A stretch of 64,000 nt of DNA. Source: Sycon ciliatum (lineage: Eukaryota > Porifera > Calcarea > Leucosolenida > Sycettidae). The DNA is taken from assembly GCF_964019385.1 (NCBI RefSeq), contig NC_088643.1, positions 18,407,275 through 18,471,274 on the forward strand, written 5' to 3'. Every line of letters starts with the position of its first letter. Within the stretch, counting starts at the first letter, position 1. Below are positions 1 to 9,799 of this stretch, one piece after another. A program made the position numbers and the translations under genes. The notes under the pieces were generated by a model. It was not told the DNA's origin, searched no databases, and was given only the letters and a program-made list of their open reading frames with translations.

Positions 1-49
1 AACGCGCGCTCAGGCTTTCACAAAAAAAGAGCAATCCGAGTCGTATCTA
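1..49 (+). mobile_element. Truncated copy of the AGCTGTG inverted-repeat element
   Basis: Bases 1-47 match the interior of the complete element at 531-847 (its part around 588-636), then stop abruptly at 50 where another copy begins. The window therefore opens inside an older copy that was interrupted by a later insertion, or inside an array of copies. No coding capacity. Confidence 0.7.
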
Positions 50-527
50 AGCTGTGTTCACAACTGGCGCGTGTACGCGTGAAACCACGCATTTGTGCGT
101 ATTTTTGCTGGCTTTTGGGGCGCCATGCGTACGGAAACACGCCGAAATGGAAATTCCAACATGTTGGAATTTTCAGTGCGTATCAGGGGCGTACCAGCGT
201 ACATGCCACAGTCACTTTGACTGGCGGGGTAACAAAATTAGTACTCGAAGGTGTCGCACGCGCTAAATACGACTCGGATTGCTGTTTTTTGTGAAAGCCT
301 GAGCGTGCGTATGGGCACGCATGAGCGACACCTTTGAGTACTAATGTTTTGACCCCGCCAGTCAAAGTGACTGGTAGTCCGCATGTACTCTGATACGCGC
401 TGAAAATTCCAACATGTTGGAATTTCCATTTCGGTGCGTTTCCGTACGCATGACGCCCCAAAAGCCAGCAAAAAATACGCACAAATGCGTGGTTTCACGC
501 GTACACGCGCCAGTTGTGAACACAGCT
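50..527. mobile_element. Head-to-head (foldback) version of the AGCTGTG element
   Basis: The element starts AGCTGTGTTCACAACTGG and ends with the reverse complement. Bases 50 to about 300 are in the opposite orientation to the 531-847 copy, and bases about 310 to 527 are in the same orientation. The result is a near-complete palindrome with arms of roughly 210-240 bp and a short centre near 300-315. It is followed by TTA (528-530), the 3-bp target typical of PIF/Harbinger-type elements; the left flank reads CTA. Non-autonomous; ORFs across it are shadows of the repeat. Confidence 0.8.
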
Positions 528-530
528 TTA

Positions 531-847
531 AGCTGTGTTCACAACTGGCGCGTGGACGCGGTACGCTTGCGGTTCATGCGCCCCCAAACGCGCGCTCAGC
601 CTTTCACAAAAAAACAGCAATCCGAGTCGTATTTAGCGCGTGCGACACCTTCAAGTACTAATTTGTTGACCCCGCCAGTCAAAGTGACTGGCATGTACGC
701 TGATACGCGCCTGATACGCGCTGAAAATTCCAACATGTTGGAAGTTCCATTTCGGCGCGTTTCCGTACGCATGGCGCCCCAAAAGCCAGCAAAAATACGC
801 ACAAACGCGTGGTTTCACGCGTACACGCGCCAGTTGTGAACACAGCT
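531..847 (+). mobile_element. AGCTGTG MITE, complete copy with TTA target duplication
   Basis: A 317-bp non-autonomous element with inverted ends AGCTGTGTTCACAACTGGCG and direct TTA flanks at 528-530 and 848-850. A second full copy is at 20836-21142. The TTA duplication and absence of coding capacity suggest a MITE mobilised by a PIF/Harbinger-like transposase; that is inference, because no such transposase is seen here. It ends 44 bp from the THAP exon. Confidence 0.85.
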
Positions 848-891
848 TTACGCATCACCCCGACTTCCCGTCAGCTTGTCTAAACACTTAC

Positions 892-1337
892 CAGCTCTTC
901 GTCCGATCCCTCCTCCTCCTGCTCGCGTTTTCGCTTGAGGTAAAGTGATTCCTTTCGAGGTGTTGTTTTCGGTGTAGAACTAGACTTCGCAGACACGGCT
1001 GAGCTCGAAAATAACGTTGGCACTGCACCCTCCACGCGACGAGCTTACGAGGTCGCTTTTTGCCTGACTGGCTGCTCATCGCTCCGCTTGTCATAAATTC
1101 GCTCATCAGATCGCGCTGAAAGCAGGTCGGTTCAAAGTGGGCTGAACACAAACGATCCCACTTTATTGGCTCAAAGAGCTTGTGCGTTTTCCCACCGGCG
1201 ACTCGAGCTGCTCTACCCATGCTTTTGACCCACGAAAGACGCAACTCAGCGTCGTGGGGAAACGTAAACCACGTCAAATTTGTGCATGCCTCATCCTTCG
1301 AATCGTTTGAACAGCCGGGAGCACAGCACCTCGGCAT
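892..1337 (-). CDS. THAP-type zinc-finger protein, first exon, with a frameshift
   Basis: Reading from the ATG at 1337, the protein starts MPRCCAPGC and has the THAP C2CH zinc-finger pattern: Cys pair at residues 4-9, conserved FP and SW, then RLCSAHFEP about residue 70. An upstream in-frame ATG exists, but this start matches how THAP proteins usually begin. The family's AVPT signature is present (GAVPTLFSSS) but in another frame. The break lies around CTCGTCGCGTGGAG, where a 5-base insertion would explain it. In the AVPT frame the exon runs through a basic/acidic tail (KRKREQEEEGSDEE) to a good donor (CTG/GTAAGT) at 892. THAP proteins bind DNA; many derive from P-element transposases. Either a recently broken gene or a sequence error. 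Confidence 0.7.
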
Positions 1338-1433
1338 GACAGACAGGAAATCTGGAGCTGGCACATCGACGACATGAAAGAAACAAACTACTTGACAACT
1401 ACCCTGCAATGCTTCACCTCGACTGAGTTTCAT

Positions 1434-1461
1434 CAAGAGTACAATCATGACTGTACTCTTG
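1434..1461. mobile_element. CAAGAG micro-element, 28 bp, with 7-bp target duplication
   Basis: Ten-base perfect inverted ends CAAGAGTACA / TGTACTCTTG enclose only eight bases. The flanks are identical GTTTCAT duplications at 1427-1433 and 1462-1468. It lies about 95 bp upstream of the THAP start, so in the probable promoter or 5' leader. Confidence 0.8.
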
Positions 1462-1468
1462 GTTTCAT

Positions 1469-1736
1469 TAGTGTTCCCATTCGAGCTCCAGTCCAGGAGC
1501 GTGATTGCATATTGAGCTCCTAATCACACAATCATGACGTCATCAAAACCCTCCGCGCAGCGCGGAGGAGACTTACTTGGCCCTCCCTACATAGGCCCTG
1601 GCTTCATAATATCGACTTCTTGGGGGTCTAGTTTTTGTGATCCCCCCCCCCCCCATTCCTTGGGGGCCATACGAAGCCCCCATGAAGAGAACACACTACC
1701 GAAAAAATTCCCGGAGTGCCCCTTTAAGGTACCCGG
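1469..1736. other. Unassigned spacer with a C homopolymer
   Basis: No gene recognised. It contains a small GC palindrome (CTCCGCGCAGCGCGGAG, near 1551-1567) and a C run of about 14 near 1641-1654. Confidence 0.4.
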
Positions 1737-2050
1737 GGCCGGCTGTACAGGCCATGTTTGGTTACACAATACAGGTCATGCATGTGGAGCGTGAACACTG
1801 GGTCTGCACCTTCCGGGGTGGCCGTGATGGTCCTTTCGATAAAGTTGTTGTCTTCGACAGCCTCGACAGGCGTCGCACTGCAGAAGCAGACTTAAGCAAG
1901 GCACTGTTCACTCTGTAAGGAGGGTGAAGACTCTCTAGGATTCCTGTACATGGTGCTGCAAAAGCAAATTGGTGGCGCCGATTGCGGGCTGTTTTCTTTG
2001 GTGTATGCCGTTGAACTGGCACGCAGCGAGGCCAAGGGAGGTATCGAGAT
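1737..2050 (+). pseudogene. Ulp1-type (C48) cysteine protease fragment, frameshifted
   Basis: Two consecutive reading frames carry the Ulp1/SENP-like motifs in order: HVEREHWV with the catalytic His, VVFDSL with the Asp, then QIGGADCGLFSL with the oxyanion Gln and nucleophile Cys. The first two motifs are in one frame up to a stop at 1918. The third is in another frame, which reads back to about 1900, so one frameshift near 1900 separates them. Domains of this kind are common in the proteins of several animal DNA-transposon groups as well as in SUMO proteases. The isolation, breakage and surroundings favour a transposon remnant. Confidence 0.65.
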
Positions 2051-2715
2051 TTACGCGATCCATAAGAGCATTTCCGTGTCCGAGTCCACTATCCGAGTCT
2101 ATCTCTACTTATTGGTCGATATTTGTGTTTTTTTCATGCCATTCAACAAAAACGCAGTCGATAATCAGAGGGTTCATAAAGGCACACATGTCTGGGGCCC
2201 CCCCCCCCCCCCACCCCCGTTGGATTTTGCAAGACAATTTTGGAAAAATGGGTTAAATGGATAACTGTGTCCCCTGCCACCCCACCCGGTACCCCTACTA
2301 TTTTAACCTGGCTAGAACCCTGCTGTAGAATGCAATGCCCCAGACACACAACACGGTGAGTAGCAACTGAGCGGAGCGGGTCATCAGTTGACAAACCACC
2401 CGTACGGGCACCAGATTCCGCGGCCTGCCTGCACCCACCGGTTATCTTCCAGAATTCCCGGGGTGTGGCACAGTGCAATTCAGACGCGCACTTTCCCGTG
2501 CTCAGATGTCCCTGTAGCAAACACTACTGCACCATAGTGCTGGCAACTGAAATTCAACCCCTGGAGCGGTGCGCTCACATTGCAAAGACCCAGCATGGGA
2601 TTGTAACACTACGAAATAGAGACCGCTATAATCGGTGCTGCACTCGAGCTCGTAAATCAGGGGTCAGTCGGATTTCAGTTGGCACCGCTGTAGCATACCC
2701 CGACCCGTGCCTCAC
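2051..2715. other. Non-coding stretch, left of the last visible ADAM10 exon
   Basis: Probably intron of the ADAM10-like gene. A run of about 14 C bases sits near 2199-2212. I see no further ADAM10 exon (no HExxH metalloprotease motif) in any frame here. Confidence 0.4.
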
Positions 2716-2904
2716 CCCGTCAGCCTGGCCGTCATCGTCGAAGTCCGTCGGCGCGTAGATGTTGATGGCTTTGTTGACGTGCTGGCGCATGATCGAGATC
2801 GCCCGGTTCCTGTTGCCGCTGGCGCGCTGCGAGAAGAAGTGGTAGTCGGCGTACAGCGCGAGCGTGCAGACAAACCGCTTGAAGCGACGCCCGTTGCTTG
2901 AGTC
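2716..2904 (-). CDS. ADAM10: ADAM10-like exon: start of the metalloprotease domain
   Basis: Acceptor CTCTCAG/GAC, donor GG/GTGAGG, 189 nt = 63 codons. It encodes DSSNGRRFKRFVCTLALYAD and continues to NIYAPTDFDDDGQADG, matching the ADAM10 first catalytic-domain strands and helix. Confidence 0.85.
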
Positions 2905-5900
2905 CTGAGAGGAAAATGCAACGACAGGAAGAAGATGGGGAGGTGAATAGACACAAAGAGCTAAAAAAAATATTTAAAAAATTCCACCACAGAGCTAGTT
3001 ATAAAAGTAAAAAAATTCAGTATGACTGAGTATTATAATACACATAACTGTACAATACTGTGTTGTGGGTACATGTTAAGGTAATTAGAAGTTTCCCCGG
3101 CAATTTCCGGCTCAAATTACCAGGATTTTAGCGGTGTCTGACAGAGCCACAGTGAGTCACAGGTTTGAAGGTCAACGTGTGTGGGAACACTAGCTCCTCA
3201 CCACAACCCAGGTGCCCTCTGCCCGCATGCAATGCTCATCGCACAGCAGAATGTGAATCAGGATGGAGATGCCAACACGAATACTTCATGAACACGGGCA
3301 CAGGCACTAACACAAGCACAGCCACACAGACACACAGTCATAAACTTGTTCACACAGCACACGGTACCCATGCACACCCACCCACACATGTATGTGTGCA
3401 CACAGCACATAGAACACATACACACCCACCCACACACGCACACACACGCACACACACACACACACACACACGGGGGTAACAAACCTGTCTCTTGGTGCGC
3501 CGCTTTGCTTCGGCCTCCTCTCTCTTGCGCGCGAAGAACTTGACGTGCTGGTCCTCGCTCTCCCTCATGACGTCGTGAAAGTGTTCATGCTGGGCACCGC
3601 TCACCCCACAGAGGCTTTGCTTCTCGAGCTTGGCACGCATCGTTTCGTTCTTCAGCATGGACACAGGCCACGTGGAGATGTCGTCTTGCCGATACATGAC
3701 GCTGTGGAACGCCTGCGGCGTGCTGAAGTGGTCCCTGGCCGGCTTCAGGTAGTAGCTACCATGGGAGCAATGTATATTCGCCGACATTATGCCGTCGTCG
3801 TTGAATGCGGAGACAAAGGACCCAGCATCACCTTCTACGCGGCCCACGAGGAACGAGTTTGGATCGTAGTCGTCGGGGTGCTCCACACCATTGGCCGTGT
3901 GCAGGTGGAACTCGGCATGGCTGGTCAGGTCAGACGTGTCCGGCCGCAGGCGTAAGTGAAAATGCCTGCATGGTTTTCAACATAAGCACCATTCACATGC
4001 ACACACAAGTGAGTACACACGCACACATGTGCACAAACGGAGCATACATACATACACGTGTACTTGCCAACTGCCAAAACTGGTCACATGGGTCTCCCCG
4101 GGAACGGGGAGAGAGATTCAAAAGGAAGCTCGGAAAGATGACTCGATCGGCTATTGAACCGCCGAACGTCCGACACCCCCGAAATCCCCAAAAACTCTGG
4201 GTGGACTAGGAAATTATCCCGCTTATGGGCTCGCCACACGTCAGCAAGTGCAGAAAAAAGATTGATGGCATCAGGGCATACCCCACCCCCACACACAATA
4301 TATTTTTCCGTAGTGTCGCGTATAAAAGCATGACTCAAATAGAAGGCGATTTTTCAAAGCGCACCGTGACACGAAGCACGGTTTGAATAGAAGCCGCTCT
4401 GTGCAAAGACACGTGCAAGTACGTGCACAGCACATACGTGGCAGTATGCACTGCACAGTTTACACTGATGATCTTGACATAGAAGCATGTTTTGAATTAT
4501 AAGCATGGTTTGAACCCCGGCTTATACGGCCGTAAGCACCTGCTTTTATACGCGCCATTACGGTACACACATACACATGCATAGCATTGGGTACACACAT
4601 ACCGATATAAAAACAAATACCCACACGCGCACACACACAAACTAATGGGTACGCATGCTTGTACACATGCACGTACACACATAATATACACACACCACAT
4701 TTGTGGCATGATTGTGATGGCTATGGTGTTGATCATACTTTACACTTTGCTCATTAGGGAGGTTAAGTTACACGTTTTTTGCCCTTTTTCAAAACGCGGT
4801 GCAAATCTCACGTTACGTGTAATTTTTAGAGGTTAAGTTACACGTGCGACGTGACGTGAAATTTTGCCTGGCAGGATTCGGGTTTAGTTCGCACAAATAT
4901 CAAATCTTCCAACAAACTCGATAAAACTCCGGAAACTCACACAAATTCGGTCGGGATAACCAAGCGAAACTTCCAAAAACCCACGTCATGAACTCACGTG
5001 CAGGACAGTCAACTCACGTAAAACACGTCAAATTTTACGTGAGTTTTTTCACTTTTTGACGTAAAAGTTCACGGACATAAGAATTTTACGTGAAACTTAA
5101 CCTCTCTATTCATTCATGAACACACATACACATGTACATACACTGTACATTTATATCACATGTATACTGTTAAAATCAACCCATTTTCGCCGGCGATTTA
5201 ATTCCGCTGATTTTGCTGCTTGCTACCCACCGGCCAAAGTGAACTAAATGATCGCAGGCCAAAATTTTTCATACAGGCAAATGATACGTAATTGAGCTAT
5301 GCATGTGAGAGCAATAAAAAATAAGTAAACAAGCGTTTCGGAGACAGCAGTTTTAATATAGCTACATTTAGGAAATGCTTACAGTACAATTAGGGGCCAT
5401 CCGTAAAAATAGATATTTATTTAGAAACGAAAATTAGTCGTTTTAATAGGGGGTAGGTGGTTGAGCGCCTGTTCGTTTCTCGAAAAATATCGATGTACAT
5501 TTTGCATGCGTGAGCATGTATATATGTCCAGAAAAAAAAGATCAAAAATATCGCTACTTATAAGCTTAGGCGAGACCAAAAAAAAAATTGGGATTCCCGG
5601 GCCCTCCCGCACCAGTAGTAGTAGTAGTAGTAGTAGAATTTATTATTTTGATAGGGAAGGCCCTACAGACGTTGCCGTCTTGTTACAGGGAACCCTAAGT
5701 GCTCTTTACACCAAAATCGAGCCAAAGCCAAATTTTTTTTTTTTTGAACAGTTCATACATGTACAGTACTGATCGTGTGAGTAGATCTGTGACGTGGAGT
5801 CACACAAACCCGGGCTTGTATGACTCCCTGATGTACAGATCAGAGCCATCGTTGGCCGAAATATAGAAAAATTGAACGGGTAAACCGCGTACCTGTTGTC

Positions 5901-6656
5901 TGTAAAAAATTGAATAAAATTACCGGAAAAAGCTGTACAAAAAGTTCAACATGGCATGTACATGTACATACATGGGGAAAAAATAAAAATTAAATTCGCC
6001 CGCCCGCACCAATTTCACATGGGTCCTGCCCGGGAATCTCGATTATTTTGGTCTCGCCTTAGTATATACCATTTGAATGTGTTTGTTTCTCAGGGAGGGG
6101 GAGGGGACGGGGGGGGGGGGGGGGGGGGGTTGAAGAGAAACGACTAGTTTTCGTTTCTAAATACATATCGGCATTTACGGAAGGCCCCTTAGTCGTCCTT
6201 GTAAGCTATAACAAAAAAATACCGATCGATTTCTTTTTTGTAAACCCCGATCGGCCAAAGATGGCCAAAAGTTTCATTTCGAGATCGGCTAAAGGTTTCT
6301 CACCGGCCAAAATTTGTTGATTTACAGTATCAAGTGAACGTAGTCACGTGACCCACTACTGAACCTGGATAAGAAGACCACCTGGCGGGCAAGGGGACTA
6401 CTTTTCCCCGTCCCTTGAGTGGTCGCCTTAGGCTGGGTTTCACTGTGCAGCAAAGGTAAGAAACGCGGGTGGGGGGGGGGGGGGGGGGGTCGGCCAACTT
6501 TAACTTACCTGTCATGAGCGCGAAAGTGTATCATCACGTCTTGGCGTTGCTCCGATCGGCCAACGCTATCAACAGCGCGCCTATGCCGCTTGCCAAACTC
6601 TTGCAGGTCGTAGTGGACGGCCTCATAGTGCTGGATGTGTTCGTCCAGGGGCCGGC
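2716..6656 (-). CDS. ADAM10: ADAM10-like metalloprotease, partial gene (three exons)
   Basis: Exons in transcript order: 6656-6509, 3965-3485, 2904-2716. Phases match: the AG at the end of exon 1 plus G of exon 2 makes Arg, and exon 2 ends on a codon boundary. The protein reads like the ADAM10 prodomain: HIQHYEAVHYDLQEFGKR, HFHLRLRPDTSD, NSFLVGRVEG and FHSVMYRQDDI, a Cys possibly serving as the cysteine switch (SLCGVSG), a furin-type site (RRTKR), then the start of the metalloprotease domain (LALYADYHFFSQR, DFDDDGQADG). ADAM10 is a membrane sheddase acting on Notch and other surface proteins. The signal-peptide exon should lie right of 6656 and was not found. The catalytic HExxH, disintegrin and transmembrane exons should lie left of 1. 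The THAP exon would then sit in the next intron on the same strand. ADAM17 is less similar by motif. Confidence 0.85.
3300..3475. repeat. (CA)n-rich microsatellite
   Basis: Imperfect CA dinucleotides, densest at 3428-3471, inside the ADAM10 intron next to the donor site. Apparent ORFs here are repeat shadows. Confidence 0.9.
3485..3965 (-). CDS. ADAM10: ADAM10-like exon: main prodomain and furin site
   Basis: Acceptor ATGCAG/GC at 3965, donor CAG/GTTTGT at 3485, 481 nt. It encodes about 160 residues from HFHLRLRPD to EAKRRTKRQ. The intron that follows begins beside a (CA)n tract. Confidence 0.88.
4060..4290 (-). repeat. Dispersed repeat R1, inverted copy
   Basis: Reverse complement of the repeat at 18455-18735 and 46837-47150. 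Shared landmarks: ACTGCCAAAACTGGTCAC, the GGTCTCCCCGGGAACGGGG block, and the GGCATCAGGG end. As in the other copies, the AGTACA end lies beside CA/TG repeats. Probably a SINE-like or MITE-like family. Confidence 0.8.
4757..5106. mobile_element. TA-flanked MITE, GGGAGGTTAAGTTACACG ends
   Basis: 350 bp; inverted ends GGGAGGTTAAGTTACACG and its near-perfect reverse complement, with TA at 4755-4756 and 5107-5108. TA duplications are typical of Tc1/mariner-type elements. A partial relative lies at 33316-33475, and the element at 13558-13898 shares the GGGAGGTT terminus. Confidence 0.8.
5167..6327. mobile_element. TA-flanked element with a nested foldback insertion
   Basis: Inverted ends CTGTTAAAATCAACC / TTGATTTACAG, a second shared block CCGGC(C/G)AA, and TA duplications at 5165-5166 and 6328-6329. 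Most of its 1161 bp is the nested element 5393-6188; without it the element would be about 365 bp. It lies in the ADAM10 first visible intron. Confidence 0.7.
5393..6188. mobile_element. TTA-flanked foldback element nested in 5167-6327
   Basis: Inverted ends GGGGCC(A/T)TCCGTAAA with TTA on both sides (5390-5392, 6189-6191). The arms pair again deeper inside: AAACGAAAA near 5427 with TTTTCGTTT near 6147, and GGCGAGACCAAA near 5569 with TTTGGTCTCGCC near 6048. The middle contains an (AGT)n run, polyT and a G homopolymer near 6110-6128. Confidence 0.75.
6509..6656 (-). CDS. ADAM10: ADAM10-like exon: N-terminal prodomain
   Basis: Acceptor TTTCGCAG/GC, donor AG/GTAAGT, 148 nt. It encodes RPLDEHIQHYEAVHYD, then a dibasic KRHRRAVDS stretch that parallels the QRAKRAVS region of vertebrate ADAM10. 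Confidence 0.85.
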
Positions 6657-7132
6657 CTGCGAAACAAGCAGCGGGAACAGCAGCATACCCATGATCATCA
6701 CCGACATCTCAACATTCCCGCTGTTAGCAAACGTACCTCTCCCCCCCCCCCACACACACACACACAACGACATAATCAGCACCATCTACTAGTAACACGT
6801 TGCCGGGTGGCCACACTGGGTGTATAAAACTCCAGAGCTCCACCACCATAGCCGTGATCCACTGATATACACATGTACCATGTACTTATAATATTATTGT
6901 CGGACATTAATATTATTTATTTTTTGATCTATAGGGGGTGGTGGCGTTCCTGCGGATGCGGAAAACTCGGCCTCCAGCCGAGTGTCACGCAAACCATGAA
7001 ATTTTTAATTTAATTTGTTTTACTATGAACACAGGCCAACTGGGAAACATGACTGTGGACCAAAACATAAAACAAGACAAAGGGGATGTTTGTGTCACAT
7101 GAGAAGCACGCAGATCCGTAAATGCACTAGAT

Positions 7133-7170
<38 letters not shown>

Positions 7171-7452
7171 ATTTTCTCCTACAAGAGCCACGACAACGGA
7201 CAATATCTGAATGAAACAGACCAAGACTGGCGCCAGATAACTGCCCAATCCATTCAACTGGCGAATCCATGTGAGACCCCCCCCCCATGCACACCTTGTC
7301 TGCGCCACTCGGAATACGTGGGAATAGGACGGCCAAGGTCACCTATGCACACCCTACACTTGCTGAGGAAACCAGTATAGACGGCACGCTGCTTTGATAG
7401 AAGCAGACACCAGAATCTGATGTACTGGTACCTTGAAACGAAATTGGAGTTA
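6657..7452. other. No gene recognised; simple repeats and one dispersed repeat
   Basis: Holds C/CA runs at 6739-6766, a (CA)n tract at 7135-7168, a C run at 7270-7276, and a stretch at 6935-7000 (GGTGGCGTTCCTGCGGATGC) also found at 20581 and 56930. Presumably upstream ADAM10 intron. Confidence 0.4.
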
Positions 7453-7847
7453 CAGTAGAATGCCGATTATCCGAACAATCAACTATCCGAACGATCAACT
7501 ATCCGAACTGCCTGTCAAGGTGCGTTGAGTTGAAGGGGCGACAATGCGTTTTGCTGATTTTCCCCACCTGAAGCACCATGCTGCATGCAAGCAGCGCACA
7601 AGATGTATGGCAACAGCCTGAACAGGTCAGAGTCGACGTGTATCCCCATGGTCTCATTTTCGAGGAGCTGGAGTGTGCCTAGTTCCTATGGTACTGCCGA
7701 AGAGATTGAGAGAAATTACTGATGAAAAAACATAAGGGAGTATGCATGTTTTAGATGGATGTGTGACTGCTCCCTTATCCGAACACACTCCTCATCCAAA
7801 CTCCCCTGGAGACAGCCCGAGGGGTGCGGATAATCGGCACTCTACTG
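7453..7847. mobile_element. TA-flanked MITE, CAGTAGAATGCCGATTATCC ends
   Basis: 395 bp; inverted ends of about 24 bp with TA at 7451-7452 and 7848-7849. The CAGT start and ATTATCCG block resemble Tigger/pogo-type termini of the mariner superfamily. No ORF of note. Confidence 0.85.
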
Positions 7848-9503
7848 TACTTTGCCGACCAGCCTCGGCAACTGTGTACTGGGAACCCAGAGCCAATGGA
7901 CAAACAACCTCAGCCTTGAAAGCCATAGTAACGACACACCGGATTGTTTAGCCGAAACTCGTCCAACTTCTAAGTGCTCTGGCAAGAGGGTAGGTAGGCT
8001 TCCGATAGGTGGGCAAGTCCACTGATGCACTGCACGAGAACAGTACATACACACTAGGGAGCCCTAGCAGCTACAGAGACAGCTCAGGCGACTGCAATGC
8101 TACACAATGTGAGCTGCGGTCTACGCAAGTCGCAGTCATGATCACAGCCTTGACCTGCCCAGCCCAAACAACATGCCGCATGCGCAAGCTTGCATCAATC
8201 GCCCCTGCCACGAGGGCGACTGGAACGGGGAGCCCGACAGCGAAACCCATATCGCTCCGCGCTCCTGTCGTGCTTGTCGTCTCCCTAGACGCTACGGCAC
8301 CCTGACAGACATGTGGTGACAGTTAAATCACATTATGATGGACAACACCTGGTGTTGGTATCCCGTACATGTCCCGTGCTATCATACACATCCCGTGGGG
8401 GGGGGGGGGGTATTCCAGGCAGAGCTACACGGAGTACAACTGAGCCTTACAGTGGATATAGCTAATTGCATGCATTCATCAAAAATTCTAGACAAAAAAA
8501 CTTTTCAAAATCCCACCATGTTTTGAAGTAATTATGGTGCGACAGTGTGGAGATGTGGGGTCAAGATTACATCACTGTGTCAACGAAATGATTTCTTTTA
8601 TCATTACAATCATCGCCGTGCACTTGCACTGTACTTCTTCAGTTCTCAGTGATTGATTGTTTTTGTTTTTTTTATTTGAGGATCAAGCAAAGACTGTGGA
8701 AGCCTATCCTTCTTGAACACCAGAGACTGAGAGAGTGCAGGAAGCAGCTGGGCTTTCTAACTTCTGCTCGGACATGACAAACAGTGGTTCCACTTACGGT
8801 CATGACATTTCTCCACGGGAACTGCAATGACGGTCGCTGCCAGACATTGAACTAGGATGGCAAAGGCAGCAACTTCTCCCAAACTCTCCATCCAAACCAC
8901 AATGAGTTCAGGTCATTCCACGCCTAATTCGTGAACCTTTGTCGATCTTCGGTCACTCCTGATCTACTTGGCATACATATGCAGAAGGATCGTCCCAAAT
9001 GTGTCAGCTCGGTCGTCCAGATACTGCACTACTTCCACCTGGAGAGGCTAGGTAAGGGGGAAGGAAGCTCAGGACGGTGGGACAATTACTCAATTAGGGC
9101 AGTTTCATACTTGTTTAGCTTTGCCTGATCGCTTTTACCATTGTTTTACAGTGGTGTATGGTTGAAATTTCCGGATATGGAAGATACATCGCGCACAAAT
9201 CTGGCCCCGGCCCCGCGGATCGTGTCAGATCAGAGCGCGAGCGACTTTGAAACGACGCCACACAAAACGTAGGTCTACATGACGTAGTACGGTGTTGCAC
9301 TACCGTACCGCGTACCGGTACTCCCAAGTCCCTCCATATCTGGCAAGACTGGCATGTCTGCGATCTGGCAGGATCACATAGCTATGTGGGCTGTGGTTGT
9401 ACATACGGTCCACGCACGACTCACCTCGAGAAGATCTATAAATGATTAGGGCTGAGGCGGGTAGCATTTTCTTCGGGTTTCGGGTCCGGGTAGTTTTGCA
9501 TGG
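7848..9503. other. No gene recognised
   Basis: No convincing exon, RNA or element found. A G run (about 13) lies near 8397-8410. Short ORFs show no recognisable motif. Confidence 0.35.
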
Positions 9504-9510
9504 GTAGCAC

Positions 9511-9792
9511 CAAGAGTACATAACCCCCCAGAGTGTGCAACGCCGATCCAGCTCTGTGTAGGGTCTTGGTCGAGCGGAATCGGATCTTCTGATGTCATGC
9601 GTACACTTCACACCAGCGCAAGGCCGGTCTCGAGGCAGGGCACCATTGTTCTTGATCCAAGAGTACCCGCGACTCCCCGGATTCCCCTCAGATGTGTACG
9701 GTATTATGACGCAAAGATCCGATTCCGCTCGACCAAGACCCTATGCAGAGCTGGATCAGGCGTTGCACACTCTGGGGGGTTATGTACTCTTG
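9511..9792. mobile_element. CAAGAG-family element, 282 bp, with 7-bp target duplication
   Basis: Inverted ends of more than 30 bp beginning CAAGAGTACATAACCCCCCA, interior partly palindromic (two oppositely oriented blocks around GGTCTTGGTCGAGCGGAATC). Flanked by identical GTAGCAC at 9504-9510 and 9793-9799. Nearly identical to the copy at 12162-12444. Confidence 0.85.
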
Positions 9793-9799
9793 GTAGCAC

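Noticed and set aside
183-839. Open frames over the left-edge elements
   Set aside because: The same peptide pieces recur in both orientations because the DNA is palindromic; not genes.
2712-2956. Two minus-strand frames of 74-80 codons
   Set aside because: Shadow frames of the ADAM10 exon 2904-2716, whose true frame has no ATG of its own.
6534-6785. Minus-strand frame with a hydrophobic stretch (MGMLLFPLLVSQAG) as the ADAM10 signal peptide
   Set aside because: It is out of frame with the prodomain and is better explained as the polypyrimidine tract before the exon acceptor at 6656.
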